DNA of 64,000 nt from Saccoglossus kowalevskii (lineage: Eukaryota > Hemichordata > Enteropneusta > Harrimaniidae), in assembly GCF_000003605.2 (NCBI RefSeq), contig NW_003107089.1, positions 807,736 through 871,735 on the forward strand. Direction: 5' to 3'. How positions within the stretch are numbered: position 1 is the stretch's first letter; the number at the start of each line of letters is the position of its first letter. Under the pieces are notes generated by a model. It saw only the letters and a list, made by a program, of their open reading frames with translations. It was not told where the DNA came from and did not search any database. This document shows, one piece after another, positions 48,863-60,700 of the stretch. The translations under genes were made by a program, and so were the position numbers.

Positions 48863-50655
48863 CTAGGTTGGCCAATTGGGCGCCAGCAGAATCAATATAC
48901 AGGTGTGCTTCTGTCGAAGTTTCTCCAGTACTCGGTGAATTAGTGGGAAGGGAGAAAAGGTGTACGCATCCATGTGGGTCCACAGGAACGACAACAAATC
49001 CATGGCCCTAGCTCCTGGTGTCAGCAGGAGTGTTATGTGCGTCGGGAGCTTGGCATTCTGGGGTGTGGCGAATAGCTTAAACAGCCTGGAGGCTACCCAT
49101 TGGGGTATTTGCCACTCTGTTTTAGAGATGGAGCCGCTGCGAGATGGCATTTTCCTCACTCCTGGAAGGTAGTGTGCGGTTAGCTCCACATTGTTTTCAA
49201 GGCACCAAAGGAGAATTTGCTCTGATAGGACTGACAACGATGGGGATCTTGCCCCACCCCCCACCAAAGCTGTGTTGTCCGTGCACAGCAAGACTCGAAC
49301 TACGGGTAGAAAGTGTACTAAGTGCACAAGTTCACTGCTTTCAGTTCAAGCCAGTTGATATGGCGGTCTCAAATCCAATGCAGGGGCCATATTCCTTGGG
49401 CTTGTTCGTCCAATGAGTGCACTCCCCAACCTGTGAGGGAGGCATCTGTTACCAGAGTCATAGCCGTGGCGAGTGGGTCCGGGAAGCCCCCTGTCTCCTT
49501 CACTTGGTCCGAGAGAGTTACTCGCCTCTCCAGTTCCCGTAAGTGCACTCGGTGTTGTAGTAAAGTGCGCTGTACCGGGCGGCTGCGCAATGCAGCCTAG
49601 GAAATTACCCTGCGAACCAAGGTCATCATGCAGATGATCCGCATTAGTTCTCAGGACACTGAGGTAATGCCAAGCAACCCGCCCGTGATGGATGTAACAA
49701 GCTCGCCTGTCGAACTCCATGCCCAAAAACACCAACTGTTGTGTTGGTTGGGGATGGGACTTTGCTTGATTTACTAGAAAGCCCAGTAGGTGTAGTAAAT
49801 CCTGTGTTAGCCTTACTTGTTTGGGTTGTGTAGTAACAAGTCGTCTAGGCATGGGTTGATGTGTACCGACCCCCGGTGCAGCAGCAGAACTACCTGTTTC
49901 ATCACTCCGGTGCACACGTAGAGAGCTGTGAATAACCCAAAGGGGAGCACTCGATATTTGAATACCTAGCCCAGATGGGCGAATTGAAGGAGTTGGTGAC
50001 TACTCACTGAGTGCATAGGTATGTGCAGATGGGCATTGCTTAGGTCTGATGAGGCTAGCCAGTCAAAATGGTGGATGGAGAGTAGAACGCTGTTTAGAGT
50101 GACCATATGGAACCGATCAAGCAACACATACTAATTTAGTCTGCTTAAGTCCAGAACTGGACGCCAGCCACCTGTAGCCTTTGGTACTACGAACACATTT
50201 GAGTAGAAGCCTGGATTTAATGCCAGTTGTTTTACCTTGTGTATGGCGCCCTTTGTTAGCAGACTATTTACTTCCTGTTGGATTTCTTCCGCATTGCGGG
50301 GGGCCCATGGCAGTGCTGACAGGGGTGGTGGAGATCTCAGTGGTATCTTGTAACCATGTGTCACTACCTGGAGAGTCAAGGGATCAGTCATCCACTGCCT
50401 AGAAGCCGAAATGCACAAGCACAATATTATTCTGTGTGCAACAGGGATATGTGGCCATGGGTTTGGCGGTTGTAGGTTGGGTGTGCTCTTTTGCGGAGGT
50501 GAGTCGCCACGAGGCTTGAAGTAGACCTGGCCTCTCATCGAACGTATGCCCATCCCTCCTCCGCAGAGGTAAGCGTCAAAGGTACTTCCTCCGCTACCGG
50601 GGTGAACGACTGCCAAAGGAGAAGCCACGACCTCTTCTTTAGGGGCGCGTCGCAC
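48863..50655 (-). pseudogene. DIRS-like reverse transcriptase/RNase H remnant (copy A)
   Basis: In minus-strand order the pieces are NVFVVPKATGGWRPVLDLSR (RT fingers, 50131-50655), ASSDLSNAHLHIPMH and YRVLPFGLFTALYV (about 50080-49900), LDD in HINPCLDDLLLHNPNK, and LVFLGMEFD. RNase H follows with VTDASLTGWGVH, then LLCTDNTALVGGG and the VLEKLRQKH segment at about 48920. The LDD stands where YLDD is expected. Four or more frameshifts are needed to read through, so it is inactive. Confidence 0.88.
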
Positions 50656-50780
50656 CTCTTCCCTTCCGCGGCAGGACGTGGTCGCTTACCTCCTGGCTGA
50701 CTCAGGCCAGCAAGCGTCGCTTTAGGGTGTTGTGTTTTCTGCGCTTAGGGTGCCCTCCCTTTGTCTTTGGCAGCAGCCAA

Positions 50781-52100
50781 CTATCTAGCAGACTCAACCT
50801 GAACCATCTGGTTGGTGGCTTTCCGAAACTCCAAGACTCCACGTGCCATCTCCCCATCAAAAAGGGTGGAAGACGTCCAGTTTGCGTAACTGAAGTAGTG
50901 ACGTACCCCCTGATTCAGCTCGTCGGCGAAAACACACGCATTTAAGACAGCGTCCTGTTGTACAAAAGTAGCCCCGGCTAAGAGAGCCAGGTGACACTGG
51001 AGGATGTCGCACGTAGCTGTGCGGTGTCCTAGTGATAGTTGTGTTGCCTGGTCTAGGAGGCTGATGCACTCTGCCTTCGGAGTCTCAGAGTCCTGGGCAT
51101 GCACAATGATATGCTTCAGCGAGCAGACCACATACTCCAAAAGTTTAATGGGTCGTAACTCTGCCCTCAGAGTGTGATGGATCGTTTTGACTTGAGCTGA
51201 CAAGAATGTCAATGGAACGTGACCATCCCCCTTTACTTGTCCCGCCGAACAAAAATTTGTGGTACCCGGGTCAGGGGGAAAGGAACCTTGGGATCCGGTC
51301 AGGGGCGTTTGGCCTCATCCCAGACTTTGCCGGAATCTGAGTCAGGAACAACTCTGATCAGGTAGCGTTTGGTCCAGCAGAAGAAGTTTTGCATAAGATT
51401 ACCCCAGCCGGGGGTCTTAGGTATCACCTCCTCTATAGACGACCAATGTCTGCACATCAACACCGTCTACGGGCACTCTGCCACACTTAGCACTTGGCCG
51501 GACCAAAGAAGGCGTGCAGGCTGGGATGCAATCCCATGAGCGTCAAAGCAACAGTAAGCGACTGCTTTAGGATCGAGGGTGGGGGTATGTACATCTTGTC
51601 ATTAGGTTTGATGATACTCTGCATCATCCCTATGGCGTGGCTCACCGAGTCATTACGAATGGATGACTCCGAGGGGCCGCTCGATGATGTACCCACTGTG
51701 TCTGACGCAGCCGTACTGCTTCCCCTCATCTTAAAAATGTAACCTAGAGCGTGTTCGACTGAGCGTCTGATAACTGGGTCAGCCCCTCTCAGGGAATGCC
51801 TGTGGGTCGACAAGAAGGATGTTGATATCCACAGTGGAGGCCGGACTCAAGGGTAAATTCCTTATACCGGTTCCACGTGGCGAACCCTGGCTGACTGTTC
51901 ACAAGGGGGAGGCGCAATGTGCGTCATGTCCTGATTGCTCTGCCTCGAGATCGGAGGCTTGGCTGACAGCATCCCCGTCAGCTTTCTGTGACTGAGGTCC
52001 CGGCAGAGACCTGGTGCCACTAGCCTGTGCCTAGCCTTCATCCCAATTAACGGAAAGGTCGGGGCTGGGAAGGGGGGTTCTCGGGAAGAGGCATCTTTTG
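50781..52100 (-). pseudogene. DIRS-like gag remnant (copy A)
   Basis: The frames 51487-51813 (SRGADPVIRR-like start, then KMYIPPPSILKQSLTVAL and LHPSLHAFFGPAK) and 50781-51212 (HHTLRAELRPIKLLEYVVC, then LDQATQLSLGHRTATCDILQ) belong to the structural protein of DIRS elements. The pieces are in different frames. Confidence 0.65.
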
Positions 52101-52560
52101 AATGCGATTAACATTTCTTAGAGTGCTTCTTCCTGCTTGCCGCCCGAGTGCTGCAGTGGAGACAGCTCACTCCGTCTGCATTTGGTCTACTCGGCCTGCA
52201 AGGGACAGAATTTGTCCAGACAGTCCTTCGACCAAAGCCCTAAGCTCAGAGGCAAAATAAAAAATATACACACACAAAGGGGCGACCCGGGGTTAAAAAA
52301 AAGAATAACTTGTCCTACCAGCCACGGCATCGGCTGCTGCGTCAGCGGTCCAAGCTAAAACTCGAACAGGAAAAAGCAGGCTTCTAGGCTGGACCACACA
52401 TGTACAGTTTCATCCCCGTCAGTGCAGAGAAAGAAACAGAGTGATCTAGAAGGCAATACAGCTGCGCCTCATTACCTTGTCACGTGGTTCGTGACGTGAG
52501 GGTAAATCTTTAGGTCATGGGGCTTTCTCTGACCTAGATTTATTTCTCCGTCATTGGCTG

Positions 52561-53080
52561 ACTCGCAGATTAATGCCTACAGTTCAAAATAGTCATTTTG
52601 ACTGGCAGGAGTCTAGAGTGGGTAATTGAACGTAGTGAATTTCTGGTTTTGGTCAAGAATTAAAATAATTCATTTGCGCAAAATGGAAAATCAGATACAT
52701 TGACTCACATTGACTCCTATAATGGAGAATTTACACATTGAACGCAACACATATGTAACTCCACACCTAGTTGCTCATCTAGAGTAGCCTCTATACAACA
52801 ATTTAATGATACAATATGGAAGAAAACATAATTTTTAATATCATACTGAAGACAAATCACCACAGTATATCAGTTATTCATAAAAAAATAAATATGAAAC
52901 AAAGCTTCAACAGAGATAAGCAAAACAAATATAGTTATAAAAATATCAAAGATAACAGATGGTAATGGATGCATATGAAATAGAAATATGGAATATTTAA
53001 AATAAATAATAAAAAATACAATCAGCCTTTCAAACAAGAAGCCTGTCAACCTATCTCTGGCTCTTTGTGACACACAATGT
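52561..53080. other. Intergenic, no gene seen
   Basis: AT-rich sequence between the DIRS-like element and a repeat family shared with the SNAPC3 intron. Confidence 0.4.
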
Positions 53081-53560
53081 AAAAGCAATCTTATCCACAG
53101 TCTTGAGTATATTAATACACAAAGTAGTTCTGCTGTCTTTATCAATTGTCTGTTTATAGACTATCGCCATGGTGATTGTAATTATTACATACTTGATACA
53201 GGTCATACAACGTATACCAAGTATTAAAGCAATCAAGATGGTACTTTTCAAAGAAACTTGATAACATTAATTTTATTTATTTTTACCAAAAATGACGAAG
53301 ATACTGGCCAGCAATGAAAAGGATACAGTCACGAAATAAACAAATCTGATAGAGATCCACCCAAGGTACCTAAATACCAGGAAGCAAAGCAATCAGATTT
53401 GAACTTTTTCAAAAAGAAGTTGACAATATTGTTACCGTTACTTACCAAAAAGAAGAAATCACTATAAGGTTGAAATATAATTTTGAAAAGAACAAATATA
53501 ATAGTGTTACATCCAATATACCTACATATCGAAAATCCAAAGCCTGTACTTTTCAAGAAG
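53081..53560. repeat. Repeat related to the 156-bp tandem unit in SNAPC3
   Basis: TCACGAAATAAACAAATCTGA at 53325 and AAAGCAATCA near 53228 and 53386 match the tandem unit at 59391-59890. Units here are more diverged. The same family therefore sits on both sides of the SNAPC3 coding exons. Confidence 0.6.
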
Positions 53561-54646
53561 TAGCTGTTTTAGTAAAATTTTACTGACAGGGTACACAAGC
53601 AGATGTGGTACAAACAAGAACAGTGAACAATCGACTATATGAATAGCTCTGCAGTGTCTTCCTCAAAATATTGTATTTTGTGGTTTGTTGTACGAATCAT
53701 TCCAAGGCACTTACATGTAAGATTTAATTTAAATCTGAAGTATTTATTGAGATATCAGAAAATTTGTAATTTATACATATTTTATCATTATTATGCGAGG
53801 ATATCGTCCCAGGTCTGAGGATTAGCCAAAAGCCCCTACTGAGATCTCAAGAGTGGTAATTGAAACATCTAATTTATGTAAATTAGGTAAACAAATATGC
53901 ACAATTTCAACTTTGAAATAAGGACCTCTGTGGATTACACCAGAGCAGGTATATGTACAAAAGTTCATTATTCATGAAAAATGGCTAATCATTAAGCTTA
54001 TTAGCTAATATGGACAGATTTAAACCTTAAACTAATCAGGTCCAAGGATTACCCAAGATCATATATGAACCATATTACATTGTCACACTGAGTATTTTTT
54101 GAAATATCATTAAAACAGCTGAAAATGGCTGATTATCATGCAAACTACTACTACCAAGGGGTCAAGATTCTTGGTTTTAAGGCATTTTTGTCCATGAAAT
54201 TGGGCGCCCTCGTAATTTCAAAATTCAAGGTTCAAGTATCAGTTTATCTTAAACACAGGATGACGGCATGAGTTCATGTATTTGTGTCATGTTTTGTCAG
54301 CCATATTCAGAGACATTTTATCTCTACATATATATATATCAGATATACATGTAGGTTTGCATGGTTGCACAGATGACTTTCAAATATTGCAATATATACC
54401 ATGGTTTCCGGGTTTGAACTCACATCAGATAGATTTATGATAACATTTATCAGTTTCAGCGCTCCCTCAGTAGAATTGGTTGCAACAAAAACAACTTGTC
54501 ACTGATGTTAATCTGACATAATGACATACTCGCCAGCAAGTTCATGTAATGGCAGAACGTTCATGTGAGCAATAATGGCAAGGCATCATTTCAGTTCCAC
54601 ACACCATGCCATGCATATCTTGGTAGTACATGAATAAAATACCACA

Positions 54647-54794
54647 TCAACTAAACACTCCTTTGTCCACGAATGGGTGTGCCAAAAAGTCACCTAATTT
54701 ATGGCCGTCTTTATCATAGTGCAGCATGTGGAAACATTTATCACAGAAAAAACATGGATCTTCAGGAGCAAGTCTGTCTTCTGTGGTCATCCAC
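54647..54794 (-). CDS. SNAPC3 last exon, C-terminal Cys-rich end
   Basis: 148 bp from a GCCTTGTAG acceptor to TGA. It encodes [40 protein letters not shown] and FVDKGVFS. The open frame continues upstream into the intron, but the acceptor and family match place the exon start at 54794. Confidence 0.95.
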
Positions 54795-57700
54795 CTACAA
54801 GGCAATGTACAAAATTGGGATAGGTAGTCAAATGAATTGAGTTGAAATCCATCAATTATCACCTTTTCTTGCCTTTCATATCTGGATACTTACTTTGAAG
54901 TGAACAATTGGCAAACCCGGCATAGCAGTCGTTTTTGGTGTAACTTTCTAATCACCAAAGGATACTGGGAAATGTCATGACAATCGTCAGGATGGAGCAA
55001 TCTGTGTGTGAGAAATATCCTGTTGAGTCAAAGCATGTATAAGACAGAATGTGATATGTAAGGAAAAAAACCTATCAACAAAGAAGCTGCTCTCTGATTG
55101 GCCTGAATGTTGGGGGGGGGATGGGTGGCCAATCAGGCACTTGTAAGTAGCTTTGTCTTGAGTCGAAATAAACAAACTACAGCAGCATAATCAAATGACC
55201 AAATGTTTTCCACATTACTAAACTACATTCATCTGCATGTGATGCATACATTGCATGTTTGTTTACACATTTAAACACATGTTGTATATTGGAATCTCTT
55301 GAAGTGTAGAGACATTCAGTGGAATTTATGGTTTACCATTTGATGCTTGGCAGAACCAATGTCAATGTATATTACAGCAAGTCTCAGAAGTATTGGGGCA
55401 GCCAATTTGCAAACTCGCTAGCGAATTGGCTAACTGATTGGGTTTTGACTAAACAGTTTGCTTTCGAATCTTGCTGGCGCCGACTCGTGGCCGTGTCCAC
55501 TCTGGGCGAGTCTATATTGCATTAGGGAACATAGTATGCTTTTACGTAACCTCAGTGGTACATGTCTGGATTCTCCTGAATGATTTGCTATGCGAAGCGT
55601 GATAATGTGAAAGTAGTTTCCCTGGTCAGCCAAAGAATGGCCACAGTCAGCTGGCGTACAAGTGATAATATGATAAATGCAATTAATCCACTGCTATATA
55701 TGGGGGCCATTTTGAACACTGATTGAAACTAAATAAAGGGACAAGTTGAGAAACAGTTGCCTACAAATCAGGGAGAAAATAAATGTTCACATCCAAAGGA
55801 TTTGTTGGGGTAACATTAAACCAACCGCTCATAAAATCCGACTTCATTCATCGTTTTTGCGTGGACAATCCCTTGTATATGAACACTTCATTACACGAAG
55901 AATATTTGAAAGCGAATCGCCATCCAACTAAAGTATGACAACCCCTACTGTTATATAGATTCACCCAGAGTGGCCGTGACCACAGGATGTTGCCAGCGAG
56001 ATTTAAAAGCCAACCGTTCAGGCAAAACCCAATCAGTTAGCCAATTCGCTAACAAGTTTGCAAAATGGCTGCCCCAATACTTCTGAGACTTGTGTCTCAT
56101 ATGTGTGTTTCATAAAGCATATTTCAAGTGTGACTACATGCATTCCTTACAGTAGGTTGCACTTGTTTAGGATTTACATACATGCAAATGCGCAGTGACT
56201 AGTTAGCAAGAACCTGTTAGTTGCATCCAAAGATAAAATAATGGTGATGCTCACTGCTGTGATAATTAAATATACATGAAAATGTCCTTGTTAATACAAC
56301 AATTCAGTGGCAATTATGTCACAGCTTATTGCAAGCTAGTAGTGCTAGCAATTCACTGAGCAGAAGTTTTCTATCAGATATTCACATGCTGGCAAAAAAC
56401 AAAACAAATGATGTCAAAGTGGAACAGTCTATTACAAAACCCTTTCTTCATAGAAGAACCTTACAGTGACTATCATTACCCATTAATATTATGTGATTTT
56501 GTTTAAAAGCTACCATTTTGACTGCACATGGTCATGACGAGCACCGTCCTTCACTTAGTCTTGAGATTAGTCCTACAGCAAGATGTACCTCCCTTGAAAG
56601 GATCTTACTGATTGAATAGCAAATTCAGATACTCACCTTAAATCAGCAAAGACTATGACATGTTCACAGTCACCCTGATGGCAGTACACATAAGGCTTAC
56701 CAATTTTGATATCTATGTCATTAAACGTGCATTCTTCCATCTTCTTGATGGAATACTTTGGTCCAGAAAAACCTCTATCATTAAGCCAATCTCTAATTGG
56801 TCTGAAGGCAGTAGGGCAAAAAAAAAACAGCAAATAAGGAGAAATGGGAATTAAATCATACTATGTCTTATACAGTTAATAAGAACACTAATTTCCTGTT
56901 TCTGCTTGTCTGGGTATGCTGGATCAATCACTCTTATCAATTCACAAGCGTTTTTTTCAAAAAGGCAAACTAATAGCCTAAGGCTATAGAATTCATTTTC
57001 CGTGTACATGAATTAAAAAAATAATTTGTAGTTGATTCAATAAATATGATAGGACATAACATTTGCCAGGATCTAGCATCAGAATTTCATGCACATATTG
57101 ACAGTGTCGTTTCAAGGGAGCTTTGTAGAAAGAACACTAATCTGCCAAAAAATAACACTGACATTTAAGTTACGCACAAGATGTGCATGCAAAAAATTAC
57201 TCTAGACTTGTTTTCCCAAAAAATATATATAATGCAATCATTGTTACATGTTGATGCAATCAGAAATTCTGATTTATGAAACTGAGAGATTTGTTGATCT
57301 GACGAGCTTGTACTGACACAGCCGAGGAGCTATTCAATCAAAGATGTGAATTAACACATGGGGACACTTATGAGGTTCATATATGGTAGCGATAACTTTC
57401 AACCTTTCAACAACATGGCAACAAATTAATTCATGCTAAGAGTTGTCACGAGTTGAAATGATTTAATTTCACTTTTTTGTTGAAATTATCAATAGGAAGT
57501 CATATTTTGAAATAGACAATAATGATTTCCATGAACACTTAGTTGTTTTTTACAGTAAGGTTACCACATTAAGCACACTAATGGGAAATACAGTTTGATA
57601 AACAAATATCAAGACACAAAATAAATTTTCTCAAACCAAATAAACAAAACAGACAAAAAGATGATTTGCCGCAACATGATATTTGACAGGTCGTTGACCC

Positions 57701-60700
57701 TGGATGACATCATTTGCATACTGTGCTGTCATCAAAAAAAAGAATCACTTTTTCACAGCCTGATACAAGTTTCAAAATGCACTATAGTATATATGAAAAC
57801 AAATTTCTGGTCAAAAGCTGGCCAGACACGTGATCCGCAGTATTCTGCAAACTTTATTACAAAAAACAGAAAAAAAATGCATACTTACTCCGATAAGTCT
57901 GTACAAGTCTCATCTCTCATATCATTATAAAAAACATTCTCAATGAAGAAAAAGGATGACTTAAAGACATCTTTTGCTCGGTTATCTTGGGCTAACATTG
58001 GCGTCTCACTAAATTCACCCGCCACAGAAAGATCAGATACACATAATATTTTATCACGTAGTTCTGTCAAATACTGGGGTCCAAGCACAAGAATTTCAGT
58101 GTTTATAACTACCTACAAACAAATCAAGTGTGAATAAAGATTCTTGGTCTAGTGCCGTCTCGCTACGCCCAAATAAGGATAGGAAAAAGATAATGAGATA
58201 CTATGACATAATCAGAGCTTACCCATTCAAAGTCAAATTTTATCACTTTTCACAAAATAAACCTAAATAATATTTTACATTCTTCTTCAAGATACCACCT
58301 GATAATGAGATATTATATCTATTTTATTCAAATTTAAGATAGAAATATAGAAAAAATACACAAAAAATTGTAAAATGTTGCATAAACATTTTGGTGGTAA
58401 AAAAACTGTTTTGTGAAAAGATAAACAGTTGATCAAAGATATTGCACCACAGCCTACAATTGATCTAGATAAATTCATTATGGACATAATTTCCTGCTGA
58501 TTACAGATCTTTTTCTAAATTATTAAAATAATCTGGTGAAAATATTTTGCATTCAAAAATTAAATGTTTAAATACACATATATGAGGTTACCATGACAAT
58601 ACTGGAAAGTATATGCACAAAAGCAGTACAGTGATTGTATTTACAGATTGTGATTCCATACTGCCTCAATGAATAATCTGCGGTATTCTCTTAATTACCT
58701 TTTCTGGCTTCCCGTAATATATTACTATACACGTCCAACTTAGTGACTCAGGATACTCAACTCTAGGATCATGTTTTTAGCTACATATACAATGCATGTA
58801 AAATACATTGTTTGTTTACATAAAAATCAAACACACGCTTCGCGGTGATGTCCGCCCTTTAATTATTTATGTGTGAAGCCACTTTATCTAATCAACATTT
58901 TTACCAATGTTGTCAATTGATTTTCTCTTTTAGGATAATTCATAAACAACATTTTTCATTCCTATTTTTGTTTTGTACCAATATTATATATCTACAAGAA
59001 GAAATTAAATGACTAAACAGGTAAACATATTGCCTAAGTAAGTGAGTAATTAATTAATAAATGTAAAGCAATACTTACCCTAGAATTCTTAATGACAGGA
59101 TGAAATGTGACAAGGGAAAGTACCGCCTCTGGCTGTTTCAGTATACTCTGCTCATCAGGTATGTTGGACATGTGTTGATGTTCCTAAAATACGTTATAAG
59201 ACAACTTGTGTGAGAAATGTCGATGACATCTGTGATCTATTCAATAATTTTTCAAAAGTTATATTCATTTTGAATAAATTAGGATATTTTAGAACTAGCA
59301 GCCTGTCGGCTGAGATAGCTCTGCTGTTCTCAATGCACATTTCAATTAAATAACTGAAGATATCATCAGAAAATGAACAATATGTATAGTATTAAAGCAA
59401 TCAGACTTGCTGTTTTCAACAAAAATTCAAAAATATAACTTTTTATCAAAAATATTCATTAAAATTAGATAATTGAAGAAGAAAATCATCACGAAATGAA
59501 CAAATCTGAGAGAGGTCTACCTGTAGTACCTATGTAGTATATATAATATCAAAGCAATTGGACTTTCGGTTTTTAACAAAAAGTCGAAAATATCACTTTT
59601 TACCAAAAATTACAAAAATATTCATAAACATTAGAGAATTGAAGATATCATCACGAAATGAACAAATCTGAGAGAGGTCCTCATGTAGTGCCTATATATG
59701 TAATATCAAAGCAATTGGACTTGCGATTTTTAACAAGAAGTTGAAAATATCACTTTTTACCAAAAATGACAAAAATATTCTCGAAAATTAAGGAATTAAA
59801 GATATCATCACGAAACGAACAAATCTGAGAGAGGTCCATCCAAGGTACCTTCCTAGAAAGTTTCACAGCTATACAGTTTGTGGTTTTTAAGAAGAAGTCG
59901 ATAATGTAAAGTTGACGATGTTGACAGCGGAGCTAAAAACACATCAAAATGTGCAAAAAATTGCACAAGGAAAATTCATAAGCTTCTTACTAAATCCCAG
60001 CTATAAGGGTTGTATTTCCTTTGTATTCTGGATCTCCTCTCCAACATGTGTTTTCGTGATCTGCGATAGAAAGAAAGAAACATGTATCAAGTCATCAAGC
60101 AGTTATGAAAAGTACTATCCCAAGCTAGAAGGTCACCTTACACTGTTATGAGGCCAGTGAGTACTCGGACAAAATTAGAGACCCACAAGAACCTCTCTCT
60201 CAATTAAAACAGTCTCACTTCTAATTCAGACCAGGGCTTATATTCATAATAGATAATTGACACTGAATCAAGTATCACACAAACTTCACCTCCAAATAAG
60301 TAAGTGTTGATGTTACAATCTTTATTTGGAAATGTCTCATCCTTTAAGGCAAAGGGTTGATGCAATATACCATAAAATTATTGCTAGATATCAATACAAT
60401 TTAGGTATTATATGTAAATGTGTATGAAAGTAAATAAAAACAAAAGGACATGAAATGTGGATTATAGGCTGAAAGTCACACAAGAAATTACACAATACTA
60501 ACACAAGTGACAAGTAGCATGCTTGTATACTAGTTTTAGCTCAGATTGTTTCTTTCTTTCTAATGTTATGTACCTCTACTTCCAAGCACGTTCTCACAAT
60601 TTATTACACTGACAACATGCCAATTATGTGTGAAAATACATTCAAAATTACATATAAATGTTTTCTGTTCAATCATTTGTTATTTTATCTTTTTTTATCT

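Larger units (their letters stand above)
48040..52560 (-). mobile_element. DIRS-like retrotransposon copy A (degenerate)
   Basis: A minus-strand element of about 4.5 kb with gag (about 52100-50780), RT/RNase H (50655-48863) and tyrosine recombinase (48860-48050). All domains have stops or frameshifts. The outer right region (52480-52560) has short inverted words (AAATCTTTAGGTCA and TGACCTAGATTTAT) that could belong to its terminal repeat. The left end is joined directly to copy B's gag. Confidence 0.87.

Noticed and set aside
44795-50945. Plus-strand frames through the DIRS-like region
   Set aside because: All recognisable retroelement motifs read on the minus strand; plus-strand frames are antisense shadows.
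54795-54862. N-terminal extension of the last SNAPC3 exon frame
   Set aside because: It lies upstream of a good acceptor, and the previous exon joins in phase at 54794, so this part is intron.
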